Source: Deltaproteobacteria bacterium (lineage in GTDB: Bacteria; Desulfobacterota; Binatia; Binatales; Binataceae). From it: DNA of 39,088 bases. The translations under genes and the position numbers were made by a program. Each line of letters opens with the position of its first letter. Position 1 is the first letter of the stretch. A model generated the notes under the pieces. The model had not been told where the DNA came from and made no database searches. It was given only the letters and a program-made list of their open reading frames with translations. Below, in pieces: positions 32,493 to 39,088 of the stretch. The DNA lies in the NCBI GenBank assembly GCA_021786815.1, contig JAJYMR010000107.1, forward strand, positions 1-39,088, read 5' to 3'.

Positions 32493-32905
32493 TACGGTCT
32501 CCTTTGTCCGGGCAAAGTTAGCTGTTTGGTACCCAACACACCGCCGTTCAGAGCCAGAAGAGATCGCCTAAGGAAGTTCGCAAACTGAATTGCGTGGACT
32601 CCCTCCCAAGCCGGAGTTCTTTTGTTGTCACGCTCGATTAGGGCAACCGTAGCTAGCGTCCGCATCGTATTGCAACACGCTGATTAGCGGCGGCGTCGGT
32701 GTGGGACTGACCGCCTGCACCCGGATTGCGCTGCCGGCTCCCAAGAGGAGCCCGGACGGGTCGATGCCGTCGCTTGGGGCTGTGCGCCTCGAAAGAACTA
32801 TTTATCAGGTATGTTCTATCCCGGCGGTGAGCCGGAGTTTCACGGGCCTCGCACTACGCGCGATGGCGCGGTCGGATGAGCCGATAGTTCCGGCCGCGCG
32901 CGGGA
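32493..32905. other. Intergenic region without a supported gene
   Basis: 413 bases between two minus-strand genes. A plus-strand open frame at 32701-32940 has no ribosome-binding site and no domain, and I reject it. The right part is more AT-rich near ACTATTTATCAGG. The promoter of the small barrel protein must lie in the left half, but I see no convincing hexamer pair, terminator or repeat. Confidence 0.4.
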
Positions 32906-33790
32906 TTAACGCGTCGCGCTCCGGACCAGCCAATCCCTGAATTGAGGAAACGCGACGGTCATGCCGAAGTTGATCGTCGTCTGAGGCGCGACAGGCGCGA
33001 ACTGCCGATAGACCATCCATTCTCCCGTCACGAAAAAGCTCATCGGCGGAAGTCCCGCGCGCACGAAAGTTCGGCCGAGTCCGAGGCTGAGCGGTATCAT
33101 CGTCGGCGTATTATGATGCCATCCGATCGTCCAGGTCGCCTCGGCCGATCGCAGGTACCATCCGTCATAGAGGTGAACCGCGAGTATCGGTTGGACTTGA
33201 AGCGTGTTCTGGGGCGGCCGATCCGGCGACGTGTACGCGAACGAAATCGGATTCTGAACGATCACTCCGACCAGCAGACCCGGAATGCCCGTGTAAGCGG
33301 CGCCGAATGCGGGACCCGCCTGCCAAGCGCCTTGGCCGAGACTTCTTTCGTTCGCCGTCGGGAACACGAGCGCCGGACCGACGCCGAGCAGGACTCCGGT
33401 TTTCTTTCTGTCCGGCCATGGCAGCACCGCGATATCGAACACGGGCAAATCGCCGAACCCCGTGATCGTGCCGCCTGTCGGAGACGGAAGCGTTGCGAGC
33501 CTGAAGGTGGGCCTGATCAACTGGAAAAAAGGAAGCAACGTCTGGGGAGGGATGCGCGGAATGATCGGCCTTACGATCAGGTCATTCGCCTCCAGGTCAG
33601 TGCCGTACATCGCGGGCGTGTAAGCGTCGCGCACGGTCAACTGGGGCAGGGTGGTCAGCGGGTCCGTGAACTCCTCTTCCAGCTTGAGCTCTTCGGAAGC
33701 CGTCTGAGCGTGCAACGTCGGGGGCGACGCGCAGATGGCGAGCAGGAGCAAGATGCGGGCGATTGCGGTCGAAGCTCCGGAACGCCTCAC
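32906..33790 (-). CDS. Probable outer-membrane beta-barrel protein
   Basis: About 294 residues. A signal peptide with core IARILLLLAICAS and a cleavage site after LHAQ is followed by alternating hydrophobic strands (FDIAVLPWPDR, TGVLLGVGPALVFPT, PGLLVGVIVQNPISFAY, NFGMTVAFPQFRDWL) as in barrel proteins; the C-terminus is not the usual aromatic residue. Family unknown to me; putative transporter or porin-like proteins have this look. GTG 33790 is chosen because GGAG lies about eight bases upstream and the signal peptide starts there. ATG 33931 would add 47 residues before it. Confidence 0.7.
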   Translation of the reverse strand: MRRSGASTAIARILLLLAICASPPTLHAQTASEELKLEEEFTDPLTTLPQLTVRDAYTPAMYGTDLEANDLIVRPIIPRIPPQTLLPFFQLIRPTFRLATLPSPTGGTITGFGDLPVFDIAVLPWPDRKKTGVLLGVGPALVFPTANERSLGQGAWQAGPAFGAAYTGIPGLLVGVIVQNPISFAYTSPDRPPQNTLQVQPILAVHLYDGWYLRSAEATWTIGWHHNTPTMIPLSLGLGRTFVRAGLPPMSFFVTGEWMVYRQFAPVAPQTTINFGMTVAFPQFRDWLVRSATR

Positions 33791-34276
33791 CGGATTTTCT
33801 CCAGGCGCCGCATCCGGTTCGTCCGCGCCTGCCTCTGCGGCGTTCCGGAAGCAATCGGTGGCACCGGGGCATGATTTATCAAACCCCCGTTTCTTGTAGC
33901 CACCCGGCACCCGACGCTCGCGTGGCCGCACTTCTCTGCGGGGTGGTGGGACAGATCCGGTTTGTCTCCGGGCGAGACAGACGCCTAACGCCCACTGCTT
34001 CCGCGGGAATCAACTGCCGCAAAATCGAGGAGACGCGTATTTCTGCCGTAATCTGCCCGATCGTTTCGTGAACGCGCGAAGCTAATCGTTGCGCAAAAAT
34101 TTATCGCCGAGCGAGATCGGTTTGGCCTTTCGCTGCGCGCGCCGTCTGCTCCTCTTCACAATCCGGAGTGCAACATCCCTGAACGCATCCCTGAATGTTG
34201 GCATCGGGGCTGCTTAACCGGTCAGCTTTCAGGTGGCGTAGTACATCTCAAAGAAAAATCGCAGAGGAGTTTTGGC
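33791..34276. other. Divergent intergenic region
   Basis: 486 bases between the outer-membrane-like gene (minus) and the DUF892 gene (plus). The left 140 bases are an upstream open extension of the former, probably untranslated. It holds a 12-base tandem repeat at 34174-34197 and must carry both promoters. No sigma-70 pair is convincing. Confidence 0.4.
34174..34197 (+). repeat. 12-base tandem direct repeat
   Basis: CATCCCTGAACG followed directly by CATCCCTGAATG, two copies with one mismatch. It lies about 80 bases before the DUF892 gene and could be a pair of activator or sigma-factor contact sites, or chance. Confidence 0.35.
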
Positions 34277-34780
34277 ATGAGCATAAAGGATCCCAAGGAA
34301 GTATTCGTGTGGTTGCTCAGCGACGTGCGACAGGCCTCGGAGCGGACCACCAAGATCTTTCAGGAGCTCAGTCAGGTCGCGGAAAATCCCGACATCAAGG
34401 AGGCCCTCGAGGCGCGAGTGTTCGCGTCGCAGCGGGTTAACGAGAAACTCGATCAGTGCTTCAAGCTAATCGGCGCGCAGCCGGTAAAGACCAGCGGACG
34501 CCTCCAGGAGACATTCCTTGAAGACTTCCGCAAGGAACTGACTCAAATCGAGTCTCCGGCTGCGAAGCACCTCTTCGTCCTGGCCAAGGCTAATCACCTC
34601 GCTCACCTGCGAATCGGAGAATATGTGGCGCTGATCGCGGCCGCCGACATGACCGGTCACTACGGCGTCGGCGTGCTGCTCGAGAGTTGCCTGGCGGACA
34701 AACTCGCATTCGTCGAACGGACCCGGCGGATGATCAGGCACATGGTCGAGGGCAGGATGGCGGCAAGACTGGCCGCGTAA
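34277..34780 (+). CDS. DUF892-like ferritin-fold protein
   Basis: 167 residues, predicted as four long helices with the spacing of the DUF892/YciF ferritin-like family (VFVWLLSDVRQASERTTKIF first; a last pair around GHYGVGVLLESCLADKL and FVERTRRMIRH). E. coli YciF belongs to a stress-induced group; no enzymatic role is established. The classical di-iron Glu/His pattern is not clearly complete, so metal binding is uncertain. ATG 34277 has GAGGAG eight bases upstream. It is a single-gene unit with its own terminator. Confidence 0.65.
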   Translation: MSIKDPKEVFVWLLSDVRQASERTTKIFQELSQVAENPDIKEALEARVFASQRVNEKLDQCFKLIGAQPVKTSGRLQETFLEDFRKELTQIESPAAKHLFVLAKANHLAHLRIGEYVALIAAADMTGHYGVGVLLESCLADKLAFVERTRRMIRHMVEGRMAARLAA

Positions 34781-34810
34781 TATCGCGTCTGCGTCATCTG
34801 AAATGAAACG

Positions 34811-34859
34811 GCGGCGCGCGCTGACGTCGTAGGAGCAGTGCGCGCCGCTTATATTATTG
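34811..34859 (+). terminator. Rho-independent terminator after the DUF892 gene
   Basis: GCGGCGCGCGCT (34811-34822) pairs with AGTGCGCGCCGC (34837-34848) over 12 bases with one G-U pair; loop 14 bases, followed by TTATATTATT. Confidence 0.8.
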
Positions 34860-35042
34860 AGGGGTCTGATGCAGGCGCGGAGATTGCGATGAAGGGGGTC
34901 GCAATCCGCCCTGATTTCAGCGCTGCCGAAAAGCTCCTGCGGCGCCTGTGAAGGACGCACCTTGGGCACCCTCGCCCGCTTTTCGGCGGGTCTTTGCACG
35001 GTTATCATCGCCTGATGGGAGAGAATCCGCGGGTTTGCCTTG

Positions 35043-36173
35043 ATGGCCGACGCTAAAACAGGCGATGCCGGCGACGCGCCCGCTGCGAAACGCGTGCTCA
35101 TCGTTCTGCTCGGCGCGATTGGCGACGTGGTGCGCGCGCTTCCGCTTCTCGGGCGAATCCGCCGCGGATGGCCGTCGGCGCACATTGCGTGGGCGGTCGA
35201 GCCGAAATCGGAGCCGGTTCTTCGCAATCATCCCTGGCTCGACGAGATCATCCTGTTCGACAGGACGCGCGTCCCGTATTCGGTATTTCCGTTTCTTTCC
35301 AAGGTGCGCGAGGGGCGATTCGATCTCGTTCTCGACCTTCAGCGTATCCTGAAAAGCGGTGTGATCTCGCGCTACTCGGGAGCGCCCGAGCGTATCGGTT
35401 TTTCCGCGGCGAACACCAAGGAGCTGAACCATCTTTTCTCCACGCGCCAGATAGAGCCGCAGACCGAGATGAGCCTCAAGCTGCTCCAGTACCAGGCATT
35501 CGGCGACGCGCTGGGTCTCGCGCCGTGCCCGATTGAATTCGGCCTCGCCGCCACGGAGCGGGAGCGTATCCGCGCGCGCGAGCTGCTCGGCGACGCGCCG
35601 CGGCCGATTCTTGGCGTGATCCTTGGCTCCTCATGGCCGAGCCGGATTTATTTTCCCGAGTCGATAGCGGCGGTTATTCGCGGGCTCGCATCCGCAAACG
35701 GCTCCGGTCCGGGGCTTTTCCCGGTGCTGCTCGGAGGCCCCGACGACGCGGCGCTCGCGCGTGCGGTCGCCGCCGAGATGCGGGGCGCTCCGATGCTCGA
35801 CCTTGCGGGCCGCACCTCGCTTCGCGACCTTGTCGCGATTTTTCCCGAGTGCGCGGCGGCGTTCGGGCCGGATTCGGGGCCGATGCATATCGCGGCGGCA
35901 ACCGGGTGCCCGGTCGTGTCGCTGTGGGGTTCGACGTCGCCCACTCGTTCCGCGCCTTGGGGTTTCGAGCGATTCGCGCTGCGCGGCGAAATCCCGTGCC
36001 ATCCGTGTTACCTCAGGCGATGCCCGATCGGGCGCGAGTGCATGCATCGGATAAGTCCTGAGGGCGTAATCGAGGCCGTGAAATCTGCCCTGCGCGAGCG
36101 GGCGGGAAGAACCGTTGACGGCGGTGAAGCGTTCGCGGCCCACCCGCGCACGAGTGCCGGAAATCCTTCATGA
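35043..36173 (+). CDS. Family 9 glycosyltransferase (ADP-heptose:LPS heptosyltransferase-like)
   Basis: 376 residues, GT-B fold. VLIVLLGAIGDVVRALPLL near the N-terminus, LDLQRILKSG, and FGPDSGPMHIAAATGCPVV with LWGSTSPTRSAPW are GT9 hallmarks. The Cys-rich CHPCYLRRCPIGRECMHRI near the end also occurs in this family. It should add heptose to the LPS inner core at the cytoplasmic face of the inner membrane. ATG 35043 is used; TTG 35040 is adjacent. Its stop overlaps the next gene in an ATGA. A 262-base gap upstream separates it from the DUF892 terminator. Confidence 0.9.
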   Translation: MADAKTGDAGDAPAAKRVLIVLLGAIGDVVRALPLLGRIRRGWPSAHIAWAVEPKSEPVLRNHPWLDEIILFDRTRVPYSVFPFLSKVREGRFDLVLDLQRILKSGVISRYSGAPERIGFSAANTKELNHLFSTRQIEPQTEMSLKLLQYQAFGDALGLAPCPIEFGLAATERERIRARELLGDAPRPILGVILGSSWPSRIYFPESIAAVIRGLASANGSGPGLFPVLLGGPDDAALARAVAAEMRGAPMLDLAGRTSLRDLVAIFPECAAAFGPDSGPMHIAAATGCPVVSLWGSTSPTRSAPWGFERFALRGEIPCHPCYLRRCPIGRECMHRISPEGVIEAVKSALRERAGRTVDGGEAFAAHPRTSAGNPS

Positions 36174-37042
36174 CCCGGGAGCCGCCAAGCGAGTACCTGG
36201 AGCGTTCGGGATGGCGATTCGTGTTTCCCGAACAGGCGCTGGGCGGCCAGTCCCGCGAGCGATTGGTCGAAGTCGTGCTCGACGCCGTCTCGGGCAGGCG
36301 CGGCGAGCCGCTCAGACGCTCGCGTCATGCGACCTCGTATCGGCTCGAGTTCGCGGGCGAGCCTCTGGCTTCCAATATCCAGATAGTTTTCCTCAAGGTT
36401 CTCGACGCTCCCTCGGGCGCTGCGGGCCTGCTCAAAAGGGCATGGCGCGGGACAGTCGTTGGCCATCTGGTCCGGGTGGTCGCGTCGCTTCGGCGCAAGG
36501 GAATTGACGCGCCGCGCGTGCTGCTCGCCGGATACGACCGCCGCGCCGGGCGGGAACTTGTCGCAATCGAAGGCTTGCCCGGCCGGTTGGTGTCGTACTA
36601 CGTGGACCGCCGCTCGAATACCGAGCGAGCCACGCGGCGCGAAATCCTGCGGGCGCTGGGGCGCGAGATCGCCCGGCTCCATCGTCTCGGATACATCCAC
36701 GGTGACCTCACTCCATACAACGTGCTGGTAACTTCCGTTTCCCCGCCGCGTTTCGGATTCATCGATCACGAGCGGACCCGTCGGCGCAGGGTCCTCGCCG
36801 TTGAACGCCATCGGATGCGCAACCTGGTGCAACTCGGGCGGTTTGATATCCCCGGGCTTTCGCGCACCGATCGCGTGCGCGTGCTCGCCGCGTATGCGGA
36901 CGAGATGGGCCTTGAGCGTCGCCGTGCGCTCAGGCTTGTGTCCCGAATGCTTCAGGCGCGTCTCAATCGTGACCAGGTCCGTATGGACTCCAAATTCGCC
37001 TCTGGTGCAGTGATGGAAGAGCGAAGAGCAGGAGGGAGCTGA
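36170..37042 (+). CDS. LPS core sugar kinase-like protein (WaaP/KdkA type)
   Basis: 290 residues, protein-kinase-like fold. The catalytic loop is HGDLTPYNVLV (from about residue 178) and the metal-binding Asp is in FIDHERTRRRR. RRSRHATSYRLEF and IVFLKVLD with Lys near residue 75 form the nucleotide lobe. Together with the GT9 gene it overlaps (ATGA), it most likely phosphorylates a heptose or Kdo of the LPS core. The exact sugar is not readable. The stop overlaps the next GT2 start in TGATG. Confidence 0.82.
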   Translation: MTREPPSEYLERSGWRFVFPEQALGGQSRERLVEVVLDAVSGRRGEPLRRSRHATSYRLEFAGEPLASNIQIVFLKVLDAPSGAAGLLKRAWRGTVVGHLVRVVASLRRKGIDAPRVLLAGYDRRAGRELVAIEGLPGRLVSYYVDRRSNTERATRREILRALGREIARLHRLGYIHGDLTPYNVLVTSVSPPRFGFIDHERTRRRRVLAVERHRMRNLVQLGRFDIPGLSRTDRVRVLAAYADEMGLERRRALRLVSRMLQARLNRDQVRMDSKFASGAVMEERRAGGS

Positions 37043-37737
37043 TGGACCATGAGCCGGTGAAAATCTCGGTGGTGATTCCTGTTTACAACGAGGTAAAGAC
37101 CGTCGGCCAGGTGATGGATCGGGTCCTCAACTGCGGATTCGACGCGGAGATTATCGTGGTGGATGACGCTTCGACCGACGGGACGCGCGAATTCCTGCGC
37201 ACGTTCGAACATCCCAGGGTCAAGGTCCTCTACCACGCAAAAAATCGCGGCAAAGGCGCGGCGCTCAGGCTCGGCTTCGCCGCCACAAGCAACCCGTACG
37301 TTTTCGTTCAGGATGCCGACCTGGAATACGATCCCAGGGACTACCATCGCATGATAGAGCCGCTGCTCGACGGACGGGCCGATATGGTGTACGGGTCGCG
37401 CTTCCTCGGCGGGCCTCATCGCGTGCTCTTTTTCTGGCACTACGTGGGCAACCGATTGATAACGCTTGTCTCGAACATGGTAAGCGACCTCAACCTGAGC
37501 GACATGGAAACCGGCATGAAGGCATTCCTGCGCGAAAAGCTGATAGAGCTCAAGTTGAGCGCCAATCGCTTTACCTTCGAGCCCGAGATCACGAGCAAGG
37601 CGGCGCGGGCCGGATGGCGTATCTACGAGGTGCCCGTCTCCTATTCCGGACGCACGTACGAAGAGGGAAAGAAAATCGGATGGCGCGACGCGGTAACCGC
37701 GCTCGCCGCGATCCTGTACTACAGGCTTCTTGACTGA
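37042..37737 (+). CDS. Family 2 glycosyltransferase (dolichol-phosphate-mannose synthase-like)
   Basis: 231 residues, a bare GT-A domain without C-terminal membrane segments. ISVVIPVYNEVKTV (8-21), IIVVDDASTDGTREF and FVQDADLEYDP give the nucleotide and metal sites; DMETGMKAF and RFTFEPEITSKAAR fit the DPM1-like branch, which transfers a sugar to a polyprenyl phosphate. Start is ATG 37042 in a TGATG overlap with the kinase gene, with GGAGGGAG just upstream. Confidence 0.9.
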   Translation: MDHEPVKISVVIPVYNEVKTVGQVMDRVLNCGFDAEIIVVDDASTDGTREFLRTFEHPRVKVLYHAKNRGKGAALRLGFAATSNPYVFVQDADLEYDPRDYHRMIEPLLDGRADMVYGSRFLGGPHRVLFFWHYVGNRLITLVSNMVSDLNLSDMETGMKAFLREKLIELKLSANRFTFEPEITSKAARAGWRIYEVPVSYSGRTYEEGKKIGWRDAVTALAAILYYRLLD

Positions 37738-37760
37738 GCCGAGCGCGCCGCTGGACCACG

Positions 37761-38954
37761 ATGCTCGAACGGACCGCCGACGACAACCAGGACGATAGTC
37801 CCGCCGACTCGCGCACGCGCGACGCCGTGGAAGGTCCGCTTCGCGTTCTCGGGGTCGATCCCGAGCTTGGCTTTGCCGGCGGCGAAACCCAGGTTCTCGG
37901 ACTCACGCTGGAACTGCTTCGCGCGGGACACGACGCAGAGCTTGCCTGCGACCCGCGCGGAGAGCTTTACGCGCGAGCCACGGCTGCGGGTGTCGTATGT
38001 CATGCGCTTTCGATTCGAAACGCCTTGGACCTGGGTGCCGCGTTCAGGCTTCGCGCGATACTTGCCCAGGGCCGCCACGACGTCGTGCATTTCCATACGT
38101 CGAGGGCGCATTCGATGGCGCCGATGGTGGGCGGGATGGCGCGCGCGATGGTCGTCACGCGGCGGATGGATTACCGACCGAACCGCCTGTTCGCGCCTTA
38201 TCTTTACAATCGCGCGGTTGATGCAGTCGCGGCGATCTCGGTTCCCGTGGCGCGCGCGCTCGAAGCCGCGGGCGTAAGTCCCGACCGCGTGGTTATTATT
38301 CCCTCGGGCGTCGATTGCGAGCGGTTTCGTCCCCCAGGGGCTGACGAAAGACGCATCGCGCGCGAGCGTTTCGGTATCGCGTCCGATGAATTCGCGGTGG
38401 GCACGGTCGGCGCCCTCGAAGAGCGAAAAGGCCATCGCTACCTGCTCGAAGCGCTCGCGGCGCTCGGCGCGGAGCCCGGCTCGCCGCGTGTCGTATGCCT
38501 GATCGCGGGCAAAGGCTCGCTTGCCGGAGAGCTTTCGAAGATTGCCGAGCGGCGCGCTATTTCAGGCCGGGTGCGGATGCTCGGACAGGTGGAGGACTCA
38601 AGCCATCTGCTTGCGGCGCTGGACGTGTTCGTGTTTCCCTCGCTCAAGGAGGGCCTTGGCGTCGCGATGCTGGAAGCGATGGCCTCGGGCCTGGCGGTTG
38701 TCGCCAGCGCTTCGGGCGGCGTGACTGACGTAATCGAGGACGGCGTAAGCGGGCTTCTCGTCCCGCCGGCTGATAGCCACGCGATCGCAAAGGCGATAAG
38801 CCGCCTGCGCGACGAGCAGGAACGACGCCGGCTCGGCGCGGCGGCGCGTGAGCGCGTATGCGCGCAATTTTCGATTGCGGCGATGGCGCGAAGGACGGTT
38901 GCCCTTTACCGCGCATGCCTTGCGAGACAGGGACCCAACGAAGGAAGGAACTGA
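37761..38954 (+). CDS. Family 4 glycosyltransferase
   Basis: 397 residues, GT-B. After a charged N-terminal 27 residues comes LRVLGVDPELGFAGGETQV, then VVHFHTSRAHSM and the linker IPSGVDCERFRPPG. The C-terminal domain has VGTVGALEERKGHRYLLEA and the E-x7-E motif in KEGLGVAMLEAMASG. It transfers a sugar from a nucleotide donor, probably in LPS core or surface glycan assembly, given its neighbours. ATG 37761 lies 23 bases after the GT2 gene. Confidence 0.9.
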   Translation: MLERTADDNQDDSPADSRTRDAVEGPLRVLGVDPELGFAGGETQVLGLTLELLRAGHDAELACDPRGELYARATAAGVVCHALSIRNALDLGAAFRLRAILAQGRHDVVHFHTSRAHSMAPMVGGMARAMVVTRRMDYRPNRLFAPYLYNRAVDAVAAISVPVARALEAAGVSPDRVVIIPSGVDCERFRPPGADERRIARERFGIASDEFAVGTVGALEERKGHRYLLEALAALGAEPGSPRVVCLIAGKGSLAGELSKIAERRAISGRVRMLGQVEDSSHLLAALDVFVFPSLKEGLGVAMLEAMASGLAVVASASGGVTDVIEDGVSGLLVPPADSHAIAKAISRLRDEQERRRLGAAARERVCAQFSIAAMARRTVALYRACLARQGPNEGRN

Positions 38955-38962
38955 ACGTCAGA

Positions 38963-39088
38963 TGTTAAGCATGACCGGCTTTGGGCGCGCCAGTATCGAA
39001 CGCGACGGCGTTCGGGTGACTGCTGAGATACGCTCACTCAACCAGCGATTTTTCGAACTCAAGATGAACCTGCCCAGAGGATGGGGCG
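38963..39088 (+). CDS. yicC: YicC-family protein, 5' part, cut by the right edge
   Basis: The first 42 codons are present. MLSMTGFGRASIERDGVRVT followed by AEIRSLNQRFFELKMNLPRG is the conserved N-terminus of YicC, an endoribonuclease-type stress protein. ATG 38963 has AAGGAAGG about eleven bases upstream. It follows the GT4 gene after eight bases. Confidence 0.88.

Noticed and set aside
32701..32940. 79-codon plus-strand open frame in the intergenic region
   Set aside because: No ribosome-binding site, no recognisable domain, and it overlaps the end of the minus-strand outer-membrane-like gene.
1..39088. Mobile element, prophage, CRISPR array or dedicated defence system
   Set aside because: No transposase, integrase, phage gene, terminal inverted repeats, spaced repeats, toxin-antitoxin pair or restriction gene was seen; composition is even throughout.

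Overview
The window is GC-rich, densely coded chromosomal DNA from a Gram-negative bacterium. Evidence for this is the lipopolysaccharide core-type cluster at the right end, several lipobox lipoproteins, an outer-membrane-like barrel protein, a lytic transglycosylase and respiratory complex I genes. There is no prophage, insertion sequence, CRISPR array or rRNA, and I found no tRNA. The gene mix (hydantoinase/acetone-carboxylase-like genes, paired class III CoA-transferases, persulfide dioxygenase, scattered nuo genes) fits an environmental deltaproteobacterium-like or Binatota-like lineage. That is a guess from gene content and was not tested.

Layout, left to right. 1-5.7 kb: the start of an unidentified gene, a TetR regulator with a palindromic operator, a CoA-pyrophosphatase-type Nudix enzyme, ThiI without a rhodanese domain, an ion-transporter-superfamily permease, a persulfide dioxygenase-rhodanese fusion and a VOC protein. 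5.7-9.3 kb: a lipoprotein, a sulfotransferase, a family 2 glycosyltransferase that appears to start at ACG, and a second Nudix enzyme. 9.4-14 kb: an alcohol dehydrogenase-HyuA-HyuB operon on the minus strand, coupled by GTGA overlaps. 14.1-17.3 kb: a minus-strand housekeeping run, maf-yggS-proC-yggT-DUF167, then fmdB with its own promoter and terminator. 17.5-25.4 kb: a seven-gene plus-strand run: soluble lytic transglycosylase, DUF429-like protein, HAD phosphatase, two coupled class III CoA-transferases, MenA and a membrane protein. 25.5-27.4 kb: a MurU/AmgK-like peptidoglycan recycling pair. 27.6-29.9 kb: nuoA, nuoC and nuoD with nuoB absent, closed by a strong terminator. 30-32 kb: two paralogous YajG-like lipoproteins and a PEGA lipoprotein. 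32-34.8 kb: an orphan small protein, an outer-membrane-like protein and a DUF892 ferritin-like protein. 35-39 kb: a GT9 heptosyltransferase, a core-sugar kinase-like protein, GT2 and GT4 glycosyltransferases and the start of yicC.

Themes. Cell-envelope construction and turnover dominate: transglycosylase, MurNAc recycling, LPS core assembly, a sulfotransferase with a glycosyltransferase, and five lipoproteins. A second theme is sulfur handling (ThiI, persulfide dioxygenase-rhodanese, sulfotransferase). A third is quinone-linked respiration (MenA, partial complex I). I see no clear new defence or mobile system. The points most worth checking are the ACG start of the glycosyltransferase, the nuoACD set lacking nuoB with a structured spacer in its place, the coupled CoA-transferase pair, and the triple lipoprotein operon.
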